Assembly: GCA_030045295.1 (NCBI GenBank)
Contig: JASIGD010000579.1
Coordinates: forward strand, 1-8,340
DNA length: 8,340 bases
Direction: 5' to 3'
Origin: Streptosporangiaceae bacterium
Lineage (GTDB): Bacteria; Actinomycetota; Actinomycetes; Streptosporangiales; Streptosporangiaceae
Position 1 is the first letter of the stretch. Each line of letters starts with the position of its first letter. The translations under genes and the position numbers were made by a program. The notes under the pieces were generated by a model. It saw only the letters and a list, made by a program, of their open reading frames with translations, ran no database searches and had not been told where the DNA came from. This document shows, piece by piece, positions 1-7,223 of this stretch.

Positions 1-732
1 GGCGGGTTCTTCATTCAAGCCGACGCCGACGGGCGGCGGGCCGCGCTGGCCGACAACCGGGCCGCGATCGCCGAGGCGGCCGAACTCGGCGCGGACGCGC
101 TGATCCTGGTGTGCGGGGGGCTGGCCGCGGGGAGCCGGGATCTCGGGCTGGCCCGCCGGATGGTGGCCGACGCAATCGCCGACCTGGTGCCGGACGCGCA
201 GCGGCTCGGCGTCCGGCTCGGGATCGAGGCCTTGCACCCGATGTTCTGCGCCGACCGGTCGGTGGTCTGCTCGCTGGGCGAGGCGGCGGACCTGGCCCTG
301 ACGTTCCCCGCGGAGGCGGTGGGCGTGGTGGTGGACACCTACCACGTCTGGTGGGACCCGCGGCTGCGCGACGAGATCGCCCGCGCGGGTGGGCGGATCG
401 TCAGCTACCAGGTCAGCGACTGGGTGCTGCCGCTGCCGCAGGACACCCTGCTGGGCCGCGGCCACCTCGGCGACGGCGTGATCGACTTCGGGCCGATCTC
501 GGCGGCCGTGACCGCGGCGGGTTACCACGGTTACGTCGAGGTCGAGATCTTCAACGCCTCGGTCTGGGCCGCACCGCCGGACCTGACGGCGTTGACCGTT
601 CGGGAACGGTGGCCAGAAGTCGCACGCGGGTCGGCGGGCGACCCGGTTTTCGTGGTGGATCCGGTCTTCGCGGTGGATCCGGGGGCCCGGAATGCACCCG
701 ATCCACCGCGAAGCCCTAAATCACCGCGATAA
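1..732 (+). CDS. Sugar phosphate isomerase/epimerase family protein (5' partial)
   Basis: This frame is open from base 1 to the TAA at 730-732, so the gene begins upstream of the window; 243 residues are visible. The protein looks like an AP-endonuclease-2/xylose-isomerase-like TIM barrel, a family that isomerises or epimerises sugars and related polyols, usually with a divalent metal. Visible support is the regular beta-strand/helix pattern and acidic or polar residues at strand ends expected for metal ligands: E76 in GIEALHP, D112 and H115 in VVVDTYHVWWDP, Q137 in SYQVSDW, and E182 in VEVEIFN. The LGRGHLGDGVIDF stretch is also typical of the family. The substrate cannot be inferred. The last 30 or so residues (DPVFVVDPVFAVDPG and onward) are encoded by a repeat cluster and are unlikely to be part of the fold. 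The amidohydrolase gene follows after only 5-8 bases, suggesting co-transcription. Family assignment is fairly sure; function is not. Confidence 0.75.
   Translation, partial: GGFFIQADADGRRAALADNRAAIAEAAELGADALILVCGGLAAGSRDLGLARRMVADAIADLVPDAQRLGVRLGIEALHPMFCADRSVVCSLGEAADLALTFPAEAVGVVVDTYHVWWDPRLRDEIARAGGRIVSYQVSDWVLPLPQDTLLGRGHLGDGVIDFGPISAAVTAAGYHGYVEVEIFNASVWAAPPDLTALTVRERWPEVARGSAGDPVFVVDPVFAVDPGARNAPDPPRSPKSPR
640..675 (+). repeat. Two imperfect 18-bp direct repeats inside the isomerase 3' end
   Basis: Units at 640-657 and 658-675 differ at three positions, and a third partial copy (gatccggg) begins at 676. In frame they encode DPVFVV, DPVFAV and DPG. The second unit overlaps the left arm of the inverted repeat at 666-713, so this looks like one composite repeat element rather than conserved protein sequence. 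Confidence 0.7.
666..713. repeat. Perfect 14-bp inverted repeat with a 20-base loop
   Basis: The left arm cttcgcggtggatc (666-679) is exactly complementary to the right arm gatccaccgcgaag (700-713), and the pairing can extend into the loop past a one-base bulge. A further related copy of the core (tcaccgcgat) lies at 721-730, so the motif recurs several times in about 90 bases. It lies across the end of the isomerase reading frame. It could be a REP-like dispersed element or a transcript-stabilising hairpin; it has no T-tract that would make it a simple terminator. Confidence 0.7.
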
Positions 733-740
733 TTCGGGTG

Positions 741-1640
741 ATGGACGAGGTGCGGCCGCCGGAGGAGGATGCCGACGTCCCCGGGTTCTGCCGGGCGCTG
801 GGCGTGCCAGGGCTGGCCGACATCCATACTCATTTCCTGCCGCCGCGGCTGCTGCGCCGGGTGTGGGCGTACTTCGATGCGGCCGGGCCGCTGGTGGGCG
901 TCTCATGGCCAATCCGGTACAAGTGGAGCGACGCGGACCGGGTAGCGCACCTGCGGGCCATGGGCGTGCGGATGTTCAGCGCGCTGGCCTACGCGCACCG
1001 TCCGGACATGGCCGCCGACCTGAATGCGTGGACGATGGCGTTCGCGCGGGCCACGCCGGGGTGCCTGGCCTCGGCGACGTTCTACCCCGAGCCGGGGGTG
1101 GCCAGGTACGTGCGCGGCGCGCTGGACGAGGGCGCGCGCATCTTCAAGGTCCACCTGCAGGTGGGCGGCTTCTCCCCGGCCGACCCGCGGCTCGATGAGG
1201 TGTGGGGCCTGCTGGCCGAGGCGGGGGTGCCGGTGGTCGTGCACGCCGGGCACGCGCCGGTGGGCACCGAGCACACCGGGCCTGGGCCGTTCGGGTCGGT
1301 GCTGGCGCGGCATCCGCGGCTGGCCGCGATCATCGCCCACATGGGGGCACCGGACTACGAGGCGTTCCTGCGGCTCGCCGCGGAATACGAGCGGGTGGCG
1401 CTGGATACCACCATGATCTTCACCGACTTCTTCGACAAGCTGGCTCCGTTCCCGGCCGCGGCGCTGCCGCTAGCGCGCGAGCTGGGACTGGCGGGCAAGG
1501 TGCTGCTCGGCAGCGACTTCCCGAACATTCCTTACCCGTACGCCCGGCAGCTCGCCGGGCTGACCCGGCTCGGGCTGGGCGACGCGTGGCTTCGCGCGGT
1601 CTGCTGGCAGAACCCGGCCGCCCTGTTCGGCGAGCCATGA
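741..1640 (+). CDS. Amidohydrolase family 2 metal-dependent hydrolase
   Basis: The gene encodes a 299-residue protein of the amidohydrolase-2 (TIM-barrel metal hydrolase/decarboxylase) family. Metal-site motifs are present in the expected order: H29-T-H31 near the N terminus (ADIHTHF), K136/H138 (IFKVHLQ), H168 in VVVHAGH, H200 in AHMG, and D259 in GSDFPN. These residues normally hold one or two divalent metals that activate water or the substrate. The family covers hydrolysis, decarboxylation and lactonase-type reactions, so the substrate is open. No signal peptide or membrane segment is visible, so it is probably cytoplasmic. The start is uncertain: GTG at 738 and ATG at 741 are both in frame without a clear Shine-Dalgarno site, and GTG 804 would begin just before the HTH motif. 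The gene follows the isomerase closely and is convergent with the phosphatase, 66 bases away. Confidence 0.82.
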   Translation: MDEVRPPEEDADVPGFCRALGVPGLADIHTHFLPPRLLRRVWAYFDAAGPLVGVSWPIRYKWSDADRVAHLRAMGVRMFSALAYAHRPDMAADLNAWTMAFARATPGCLASATFYPEPGVARYVRGALDEGARIFKVHLQVGGFSPADPRLDEVWGLLAEAGVPVVVHAGHAPVGTEHTGPGPFGSVLARHPRLAAIIAHMGAPDYEAFLRLAAEYERVALDTTMIFTDFFDKLAPFPAAALPLARELGLAGKVLLGSDFPNIPYPYARQLAGLTRLGLGDAWLRAVCWQNPAALFGEP

Positions 1641-1706
1641 CCCGTACCAGGTGACGGACGCGAGACGCACGGATCGTTCGGGATAACGGGTTTTCGTCCC
1701 TGGCGG

Positions 1707-2330
1707 TTAGCGGTCGTCAGACAGAACCGGCTCCGGGAGGGTCCCCGCGTTGTGCTCCAGCAGCCGCCACCGGCCGTACCGGACGCCGAGTACCGACCAC
1801 GAGCAGTTGGACAGCGGGCCCAGCACACCGAACAGCTCGTCCGGCATGCCGAGCAGCCGCGACATGCCCAGCCGCAGCGCGGCGCCGTGACTGACCACGA
1901 CCGCTAGGGCGTCCGGGTCGGTCACCTGCTCGGCCACGGCCACGGCGACGCGCTCCAGCGCGGCCGCGACCCGATCGGCGACCGCGACCGACGGCTCGCC
2001 GTCCGGCGGAGTCCAGGTCGCGTGCGCCTCCGGGTACCGCTCGCGGATCTCGGCGTCGGTCAGGCCTTCCCAGCTCCCGCCGTGCCGCTCGCGCAGGTCT
2101 TTGTCGAGGACCACGTCGAGCCCGGTCAGCCGGGCCAGCGGCATCGCGGTGCCCGCCGCGCGGCTCAGGTCGGAGGAGACAATCATGTCCGGGCGCAGCG
2201 CGGCGAGCAGCCTCGCCGCGCGTTCGGCTTGCGCCTGCCCGGTCTCATCGAGCGGAATATCGCTCTGGCCCTGAAACCGGCGCTCGGCGTTCCAGACCGT
2301 CTGACCATGCCGCCACAGGACCAGCCTCAC
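1707..2330 (-). CDS. Histidine phosphatase superfamily protein, candidate glucosyl-3-phosphoglycerate phosphatase
   Basis: This 207-residue protein belongs to the phosphoglycerate-mutase-like histidine phosphatase superfamily. The catalytic RHG motif is at residues 7-9 with phospho-accepting H8, followed by the usual pocket residues R57 (SSDLSRA), E81 (LRERHGG) and the second histidine H148 (VVSHGAALR). These enzymes form a phosphohistidine intermediate and hydrolyse phosphate esters. It begins with GTG eight bases after the rsfS stop, so it is almost certainly the last gene of a nadD-rsfS-phosphatase unit. In Mycobacterium the gene in this position is GpgP, which dephosphorylates glucosyl-3-phosphoglycerate in methylglucose lipopolysaccharide synthesis. 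The N-terminal half, with QGQ.D..L and TGL.V..D..LRE.H.G.W.GLT, resembles what I recall of GpgP. That specificity is inferred; a general phosphatase or a cobalamin-pathway phosphatase remains possible. Confidence 0.9.
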   Translation of the reverse strand: MRLVLWRHGQTVWNAERRFQGQSDIPLDETGQAQAERAARLLAALRPDMIVSSDLSRAAGTAMPLARLTGLDVVLDKDLRERHGGSWEGLTDAEIRERYPEAHATWTPPDGEPSVAVADRVAAALERVAVAVAEQVTDPDALAVVVSHGAALRLGMSRLLGMPDELFGVLGPLSNCSWSVLGVRYGRWRLLEHNAGTLPEPVLSDDR

Positions 2331-2338
2331 CCAGTCGC

Positions 2339-2761
2339 TCAGCGCGTCCTCCCGGGGTCGAGCGGAGGAGCTTGGGACGGTCGTGCCCCGGGAGTGGCGC
2401 CCACCAGCTCGGGCAGCGGGATCTGGGGGCAGTCCTTCCAGATCCGCTCCAGCGCGTAGTAGATGCGTTCCTCGGCATGCTGCACGTGGATCACCACGTC
2501 GAGGTAGTCAAGCAGCACCCAGCGGCCCTCCCGCTCGCCCTCGCGGCGGACCAGCTGTGCGCCGGCCTGGCGCATCCGGAGCTCGATCTCGTCGACGATG
2601 GCCCGGACCTGCCGGTCGTTGGACGCCGAGCAGAGCACGAAGGCGTCGGTGATAACGAGCTGCTCGCTCACGTCGTAGGCGATTATGCCGTCCGCGAGCT
2701 TGTCCGCCGCCGCCAGCGCGGCGGTCTCCACAAGCTCGACGGCCCTCGGTGTGGCAGTCAC
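2339..2761 (-). CDS. rsfS: Ribosome silencing factor RsfS (Iojap/DUF143 family)
   Basis: This 140-residue protein is RsfS, which binds ribosomal protein L14 on the large subunit and blocks joining with the small subunit, lowering translation when nutrients are short. The family signature is clear: KLADGIIAYDVSEQLVITDAF near the N terminus, CSASNDRQVRAIVDEIE in the middle, and the WVLLDYLDVVIHVQ block at residues 81-94, followed by RIYYALERIW. The last 20 or so residues are a Pro/Gly-rich tail. The start is GTG at 2759-2761, with an AAGGAGG Shine-Dalgarno site about 13 bases upstream (2775-2781), a slightly long spacing. It lies 85 bases downstream of nadD and 8 bases upstream of the phosphatase, an order common in actinobacteria. 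Confidence 0.95.
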   Translation of the reverse strand: MTATPRAVELVETAALAAADKLADGIIAYDVSEQLVITDAFVLCSASNDRQVRAIVDEIELRMRQAGAQLVRREGEREGRWVLLDYLDVVIHVQHAEERIYYALERIWKDCPQIPLPELVGATPGARPSQAPPLDPGRTR

Positions 2762-2846
2762 GAGTACTTGCCGGCCTCCTTCAGTAGGCGCTGTTCCTTC
2801 TACTTTCTCACGGGAGGGCGTCCCGATCCCATCTCGCGAACGAGCT

Positions 2847-3473
2847 TCACGGCCGCGCGCCGAGCCGCTGCCGCCCGTCCGTGGCGTACAGCCCGCGTTT
2901 GGCGATGTACTGCACGACCCCGTCCGGGACCAGGTACCAGACGGGCTCGCCCGCCTCGACTCTGGCGCGGCACTCGGTCGACGAGATGGCCAGCGCCGGG
3001 ATCTCGACCAGGCTCACCTTGCCGTTGGGCAGCCCCGCCCCGGACAACCGGTGCCCCGGCCTGGTACAGCCTACGAAATGCGCGAGACCGAATAGTTCGT
3101 CCGCGTCGTGCCAGGTCAAGATCTCGGCCAGCGCGTCGGCGCCGGTGATGAAGAACAGGTCGTCCTGCGGGTCCGCGGCAGCGCGCAGTTCGCGCAGCGT
3201 GTCGATGGTATAGGTGGGTCCCGGCCGGTCGATGTCGACCCGGCTGACGCTGAACCTGGGGTTCGACGCGGTCGCGATGACCGTCATCAGGTACCTGTCC
3301 TCGGCAGGCGAAACGAGCCGGTCATCCTTCTGATAGGGCTGGCCGGTCGGCACGAAGATGACCTCGTGCAGCGCGAAATTGTGCGCGACCTCACTCGCGG
3401 CGACCAGGTGGCCGTGGTGGACGGGATCGAACGTGCCGCCCATCACGCCGATCCGTCGCATGGACGGCGACAT
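2847..3473 (-). CDS. nadD: Nicotinate-nucleotide adenylyltransferase NadD
   Basis: NadD transfers AMP from ATP to nicotinate mononucleotide, making deamido-NAD, a step shared by de novo and salvage NAD synthesis. The 208-residue protein has the nucleotidyltransferase signature [11 protein letters not shown] at residues 12-22, with the HxGH ATP-binding histidines, and the second family motif ISSTECR at 163-169 (ISSTxxR) near the C terminus. PTYTIDTL and FFITGADAL in between are also typical, and length is normal. The ATG at 3473 is preferred because GAGGGGG lies seven bases upstream (3481-3487); the internal ATG at 3461 lacks such a site. The gene is divergent from the M48 peptidase, with 69 bases between the starts, and heads the nadD-rsfS-phosphatase unit. 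Confidence 0.96.
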   Translation of the reverse strand: MSPSMRRIGVMGGTFDPVHHGHLVAASEVAHNFALHEVIFVPTGQPYQKDDRLVSPAEDRYLMTVIATASNPRFSVSRVDIDRPGPTYTIDTLRELRAAADPQDDLFFITGADALAEILTWHDADELFGLAHFVGCTRPGHRLSGAGLPNGKVSLVEIPALAISSTECRARVEAGEPVWYLVPDGVVQYIAKRGLYATDGRQRLGARP

Positions 3474-3480
3474 GCTAGTG

Positions 3481-3487
3481 CCCCCTC
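3481..3487 (-). promoter_or_regulatory. nadD Shine-Dalgarno site
   Basis: On the minus strand this reads GAGGGGG, seven bases before the ATG at 3473. It favours that start over the in-frame ATG at 3461. Confidence 0.6.
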
Positions 3488-3492
3488 ATGCC

Positions 3493-3505
3493 CTCGTATC
3501 GTACC
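3493..3505 (-). promoter_or_regulatory. Putative nadD promoter -10 region
   Basis: The minus strand reads ggtacgatacgag, containing TACGAT (3503 to 3498), which fits the actinobacterial TANNNT -10 pattern. Transcription would start near 3491, leaving a leader of about 18 bases that includes the Shine-Dalgarno site. No clear -35 hexamer is visible. Confidence 0.35.
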
Positions 3506-3527
3506 GGCCCAACTAGCCGGCGAGAGG

Positions 3528-3540
3528 GCTACCATACGAG
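3528..3540 (+). promoter_or_regulatory. Putative M48 peptidase promoter -10 region
   Basis: The plus strand reads gctaccatacgag, containing TACCAT (3530-3535, a TANNNT match) eight bases before the ATG at 3543. This spacing would place the transcription start at or next to the start codon, so the mRNA would be leaderless or nearly so. There is no recognisable -35 hexamer. The element matches the one facing nadD at 11 of 13 positions. Confidence 0.35.
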
Positions 3541-3542
3541 AT

Positions 3543-4589
3543 ATGACTTCAGTGCCAGATCGCGCGCGGGTCCGGCTCACCGGCATCTCCTCCCGCGCCT
3601 ATGAGCATCCTGCGGACCGTTCGGCGCTGGTAGCGCTGCGCAAGCTCAGCGGGTTCGACACGCTGCTGCGCAGGCTGTTCGGGCTGTTCAACGAGCGGGC
3701 GTTCCGGCTGACGTACCTGGCGGGCAGCGTCCGGGTGTCCGAGCGCCAGTTCCCGCACATATTCGAGCTGGTCAGAGATGGTTCGTACATCCTGGACCTG
3801 CCGGACGTGCCGGAGTGTTTCGTCATCCAGAGCCCGATCGTGAACGCGATGGCGCTCGGCCGGGACCGGCCGTTCATCGTGATCACCACCGGCATGGTCA
3901 ACCTGTATGACCCCGAGGAACTCAGGTGGGTGGTCGGGCACGAACTCGGCCACGTCCTGTCCGGGCACGCGGTGTACCGCACGATGCTGCTGTGGCTGAT
4001 CCAGCTGGCCGCGCGGATCGCGTGGATGCCGATCGGCTACATCGGGCTGCGCGGCATCATCTGGGGGCTCGAGGAGTGGTTCCGCAAGTCCGAGCTGTCC
4101 TGCGACCGGGCCGGGCTGCTGGCCGGGCAGGACGTGGACGCCGGACGGCGGGCGCTTATGAAGCTGGCTGGCGGCGCGCAGCTGTCCGAGCTGAACCCGG
4201 ACGCGTTCCGCGAGCAGGCCCAGGAGTACGACGCAGTGCCGGATCTGCGGGACAGCATCCTGAAGATCCTCCAGTTGCAGGGCAACACGCACCCGTTCTC
4301 GGTGGTCAGGTTCGCCGAACTCGACTACTGGGCCACGCACGGCGAGTACGAGCGCATCCTCGGCGGGGACTACCCGCGGCGCGACGACGACACCACCGCC
4401 TCGGTCGGCGAAGAGATCAGGAACGCGGCCAGGTCCTACCAGGACTCGTGGGCGCGTTCCCAGGACCCGCTGATCGGGATCCTCCGCGGCGTCACCGAGA
4501 GCGCGGCGCGGGCCGGCGGCGGGCTGTTCGACCGGCTCGGCCAGAACCGTGGCGGCAACCGCGGCGGCAACGGCGGAGACGACAACTAG
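3543..4589 (+). CDS. M48 family zinc metallopeptidase, probably membrane-associated
   Basis: This 348-residue protein is an M48 (HtpX/Ste24-like) zinc endopeptidase. The catalytic HELGH motif is at residues 133-137: H133 and H137 bind zinc and E134 is the general base. The third zinc ligand is expected to be E184 in SELSCDRAG, the family's ExxxD position (E184, D188). Between them, residues 143-175 (TMLLWLIQLAARIAW, then PIGYIGLRGIIWGL) are hydrophobic and could form one or two membrane segments. The C-terminal 25 or so residues are Gly/Asn/Arg-rich and probably disordered. The frame stays open back to 3108 opposite nadD, but ATG 3543 is chosen because the protein from here is complete and the upstream extension is antisense nadD. 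No Shine-Dalgarno site lies close to it. M48 membrane proteases often act in protein quality control; the substrate here is unknown. Confidence 0.88.
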   Translation: MTSVPDRARVRLTGISSRAYEHPADRSALVALRKLSGFDTLLRRLFGLFNERAFRLTYLAGSVRVSERQFPHIFELVRDGSYILDLPDVPECFVIQSPIVNAMALGRDRPFIVITTGMVNLYDPEELRWVVGHELGHVLSGHAVYRTMLLWLIQLAARIAWMPIGYIGLRGIIWGLEEWFRKSELSCDRAGLLAGQDVDAGRRALMKLAGGAQLSELNPDAFREQAQEYDAVPDLRDSILKILQLQGNTHPFSVVRFAELDYWATHGEYERILGGDYPRRDDDTTASVGEEIRNAARSYQDSWARSQDPLIGILRGVTESAARAGGGLFDRLGQNRGGNRGGNGGDDN

Positions 4590-4617
4590 CGGGCTCACCA
4601 GGGGCCGTCCCCCCGGG
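4590..4617. other. Convergent gap between the M48 peptidase and proB
   Basis: Only 28 bases separate the stop codons of the two convergent genes. They include a small GGGG-CCGT-CCCC hairpin (4601-4612) that could help end transcription from either side, but the stem is only four base pairs and has no T-tract. Confidence 0.25.
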
Positions 4618-5784
4618 CTAACGGAGGATGACCAGATCGTCGCGGTGAACGACCTCGCGCTCGTACTCCTGGCCTAGCTTGCTGGCCAGCCACCTGGTGG
4701 AGCGGCCCATGAGGCCGGGGATCTCCGAGGCGTCGTAGTTCACCAGGCCGCGCGCGACGACGGCGCCGTTTTCGTCGAGGAGATCCACGGGGTCGCCGGC
4801 GTCGAAGGCGCCCTGCACCCCGGTGATGCCGGCGGGCAGCAAGCTGGCGTGCCGGGTTACCACCGCCTCCACGGCGCCCTTGTCGAGCTGGAGACCGCCG
4901 CGAGCCACCGCGGCGTGCTTGAGCCACAGCAGCCTGGTCGCGGGGCGGCGGCCGGTCACCGCGAAGTAGGTGCCGACCGCCTCGCCGGCCAGCGCGGCGG
5001 ACGCGTTCGCCGCGTCGGCGACCACGGCGGGGATGCCGGCCGCGGAGGCGATCACGGCGGCTTCCACCTTGGTGGCCATGCCGCCGACTCCCTGGCCGGC
5101 AGCGCGGTGGCGGCCAGCGCCCTGGCCGGCGCCTTGGCCGGCCTTGACGGCCCGGCCGAGCCTGATCCCGGCGAGGTCGGTCTTGTCGCGTACCTCGGCG
5201 ATCCGTTGCGCGTGGCCGCGACGCGGGTCGCCGTCGTACAGGCCGTCCACATCGGACAGCAGGATGAGAGCTGACGCGCGCGTGACGTGCGCGACCAGGG
5301 CGGCCAGCCGGTCGTTGTCGCCGAACCTGATTTCGTCGGTGGCGACCGTGTCGTTCTCGTTGACGACGGGCAGCACGCCCAGCTCGAGCAGCCGGTCCAG
5401 GGTACGCTGCGCGTTGCGGTAATGGGTGCGCCGCATCAGGTCGTCCGCGGACAGCAGCACCTGGCCCGTGCGGATACCGTGCGTGGCGAAGGCCGCCGTG
5501 TACCTGGCAATGAGCAGGCCCTGGCCGACGCTGGCCGCGGCCTGCTGGGTGGCCAGGTCGCTCGGGCGGCGCGTCAGCCCCAGCGGGACCAGGCCGGACG
5601 CGATCGCCCCGGAGGAGACCAGTACGACCTGGGTACCTAGGTCCCGGCGAGCGGCGAGCGCGGCAGCCAGGGCCGTGATCGCCTGGCCGGCGATCTCGCC
5701 GTCCGGCGTGGTCAAGGACGAGGAACCGACCTTGACCACGACCCTGGCCGCTGCGCCGATGTCCGGCCGGGCGGCGTTCGTCAC
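4618..5784 (-). CDS. proB: Glutamate 5-kinase ProB with C-terminal PUA domain
   Basis: ProB phosphorylates glutamate to glutamyl-5-phosphate with ATP, the first and usually feedback-inhibited step of proline synthesis. The 388-residue protein has the amino-acid-kinase domain first (residues about 12-270): VVKVGSSSL (16-24), VSSGAIASG (56-64), the glutamate-site loop NENDTV (142-147), [12 protein letters not shown] (154-165) and LLSDVDGLY (175-183). A PUA domain follows (about 292-375: [11 protein letters not shown] to [10 protein letters not shown]). The nucleotide loop usually read as GTGGM is GVGGM here (232-236), preceded by a Gly/Gln/Ala-rich insertion at about 214-231 that makes the protein longer than E. 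coli ProB (367 residues). The GTG start overlaps the obg stop (GTGA), implying translational coupling. proA is not next to it. Identity is certain; full activity should not be assumed given the altered loop. Confidence 0.95.
   Translation of the reverse strand: MTNAARPDIGAAARVVVKVGSSSLTTPDGEIAGQAITALAAALAARRDLGTQVVLVSSGAIASGLVPLGLTRRPSDLATQQAAASVGQGLLIARYTAAFATHGIRTGQVLLSADDLMRRTHYRNAQRTLDRLLELGVLPVVNENDTVATDEIRFGDNDRLAALVAHVTRASALILLSDVDGLYDGDPRRGHAQRIAEVRDKTDLAGIRLGRAVKAGQGAGQGAGRHRAAGQGVGGMATKVEAAVIASAAGIPAVVADAANASAALAGEAVGTYFAVTGRRPATRLLWLKHAAVARGGLQLDKGAVEAVVTRHASLLPAGITGVQGAFDAGDPVDLLDENGAVVARGLVNYDASEIPGLMGRSTRWLASKLGQEYEREVVHRDDLVILR
5092..5145 (-). repeat. Low-complexity repeat insertion within proB
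   Basis: The block GCCGGCCA(A/G)GG occurs three times on the minus strand in this short stretch (around 5091-5100, 5121-5130 and 5132-5142), encoding [18 protein letters not shown]. It falls immediately before the nucleotide-binding loop of ProB and looks like local expansion by slippage. Confidence 0.6.
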
Positions 5785-7196
5785 GGTGACAACCTGGGGT
5801 CGGTGCCGCGCGGGCCGAGATGGTTCTTCCGGCCCCGGGATCGACCGGGGCTGCTGGCTCCGCTGCTCATCGGCACCGCAGGGTCCCAGTCGAACACGAC
5901 CGGATCATCCGGGTCGCCGATCAGGACCTCGGCGCCGGGCTCTGCGCCGGCTTCGGCGAGCGCCTCCTCCACGCCCAGGCGAGCCAGCCGGTCGGCCAGG
6001 TAACCGACCGCCTCGTCGTTGCTGAAGTCGGTCTGCTGCACCCAGCGCCGCGGCTTGTCGCCCCGGACCAGGAAGCTCGCCTCGCCGGTCCGTACCACCT
6101 CGAAGCCTGGCTCGTCGGCGGCCCGAACGGCGACCTTGACGCGCGGCGCGGGCTGGTCGGCCAGGCGGGCGCTGTGGTCAGCGCGGTCCGCGGCGACTAG
6201 GGCGGCCATCGCGAACGCCAGCTGGCGCAGGCCCTCGCCGGTGGCGGCGGAGATCTCAAAGACCTGGTAACCGCGGGCCTCGAAGTCTGGCTTGGCGTGA
6301 CCGGCGCGTTCGCGGGCGGCCGGCACGTCGATCTTGTTCAGGGCGATGAGCCGCGGCCTGGTGACGAGGTCCACGCCGGTGGCTTCGCCGTAGGCAGCCA
6401 GCTCGCCCTCGATCACGGCCAGGTCGGACGCGGGGTCGCGGCCGGGCTCCTCGGTGGCGCAGTCGATCACGTGGACCAGGGTGGAGCAGCGTTCCACGTG
6501 GCGGAGGAAGTCGTGGCCGAGGCCCTTACCCCGGCTCGCTCCCGGGATCAGCCCCGGCACGTCCGCCACGACGAACTGCACGTCGCCGGCTTCCACCACG
6601 CCTAGGTTCGGGATCAGCGTGGTGAACGGGTAGTCGGCGATCTTCGGCCGGGCCGCCGACATGGCCGCGATCATGGAAGACTTGCCGGCGTTGGGGAAGC
6701 CGACCAGCCCCACGTCGGCAACCGTCTTCAGCTCGAGGACCAGGTCACGCTGCTGCCCCGGCTCGCCCTTGAGCGCGAATCCGGGCGCCTTGCGCCGCGG
6801 CGAGGCCAGCGCGGCGTTACCGAGTCCGCCCCGGCCGCCCGCCGCGGCCACGAACCTGGTGCCCACCCCGACCAGGTCGGCCAGCACGTCGCCGTCCGCC
6901 GTCTTGACCTCGGTGCCGCTCGGCACGGGGATGACGAGGTCCGCGCCGTCGGCGCCGGTGCGGTTGGAGCCCTCGCCCTGCTTACCGTTCCCTGCCCTGC
7001 GGACAGGGCGGCGGTGGAAGTCAAGCAGGGTGGCCGAGCTCGAGTCCACCTTGAGGATTACATCACCGCCACGGCCGCCATTGCCCCCGTCCGGGCCGCC
7101 GAGCGGCTTGAACTTCTCGCGGTGAATCGAGGCGCAGCCGTTCCCGCCGCGGCCAGCCTGCACTCGCAGCGTGACCCGGTCGGCGAACTCCGCCAC
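5781..7196 (-). CDS. obg: Obg/CgtA ribosome-assembly GTPase
   Basis: Obg is an essential GTPase that binds the 50S subunit late in its assembly and links ribosome status to growth and the stringent response. The 471-residue protein has all three domains: the glycine-rich Obg fold (residues 1-158, with repeated [12 protein letters not shown] turns), the G domain (about 160-335) and an actinobacterial-type OCT domain (about 352-437) with a charged tail. G motifs are intact: G1 GFPNAGKSS (166-174), G2 T192/T193, G3 DVPG (212-215), G4 NKID (287-290), G5 SAA (316-318). The start is GTG 7196, with GGGAGAGGG five bases upstream (7202-7210). It follows rpmA after 80 bases containing a strong hairpin, and its TGA overlaps the proB GTG by two bases within a GTGA. 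Confidence 0.97.
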   Translation of the reverse strand: MAEFADRVTLRVQAGRGGNGCASIHREKFKPLGGPDGGNGGRGGDVILKVDSSSATLLDFHRRPVRRAGNGKQGEGSNRTGADGADLVIPVPSGTEVKTADGDVLADLVGVGTRFVAAAGGRGGLGNAALASPRRKAPGFALKGEPGQQRDLVLELKTVADVGLVGFPNAGKSSMIAAMSAARPKIADYPFTTLIPNLGVVEAGDVQFVVADVPGLIPGASRGKGLGHDFLRHVERCSTLVHVIDCATEEPGRDPASDLAVIEGELAAYGEATGVDLVTRPRLIALNKIDVPAARERAGHAKPDFEARGYQVFEISAATGEGLRQLAFAMAALVAADRADHSARLADQPAPRVKVAVRAADEPGFEVVRTGEASFLVRGDKPRRWVQQTDFSNDEAVGYLADRLARLGVEEALAEAGAEPGAEVLIGDPDDPVVFDWDPAVPMSSGASSPGRSRGRKNHLGPRGTDPRLSP

Positions 7197-7223
7197 GATG
7201 TCCCTCTCCCTTGCTGCACGAGA

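Noticed and set aside
1641..1706. Possible bidirectional terminator between the amidohydrolase and phosphatase genes
   Set aside because: Convergent genes make one likely, but I could find only a weak ggga/tccc pairing and no T-tract.
2811..2825. CGGGA-GGGCG-TCCCG hairpin between nadD and rsfS
   Set aside because: The stem is only 5 bp, it has no T-tract, and it lies within an apparent operon; not strong enough to call a terminator.
2372..3148. Long plus-strand open frame across rsfS and nadD
   Set aside because: It is an antisense shadow of two well-recognised genes in GC-rich DNA and has Arg/Pro-rich nonsense composition.
3108..3542. N-terminal extension of the M48 peptidase frame upstream of ATG 3543
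   Set aside because: It runs antisense to nadD, which is unmistakable, and the M48 protein is complete from 3543.
4849..6605. Several plus-strand open frames opposite proB and obg
   Set aside because: All are antisense to intact conserved genes and show no recognisable motifs.
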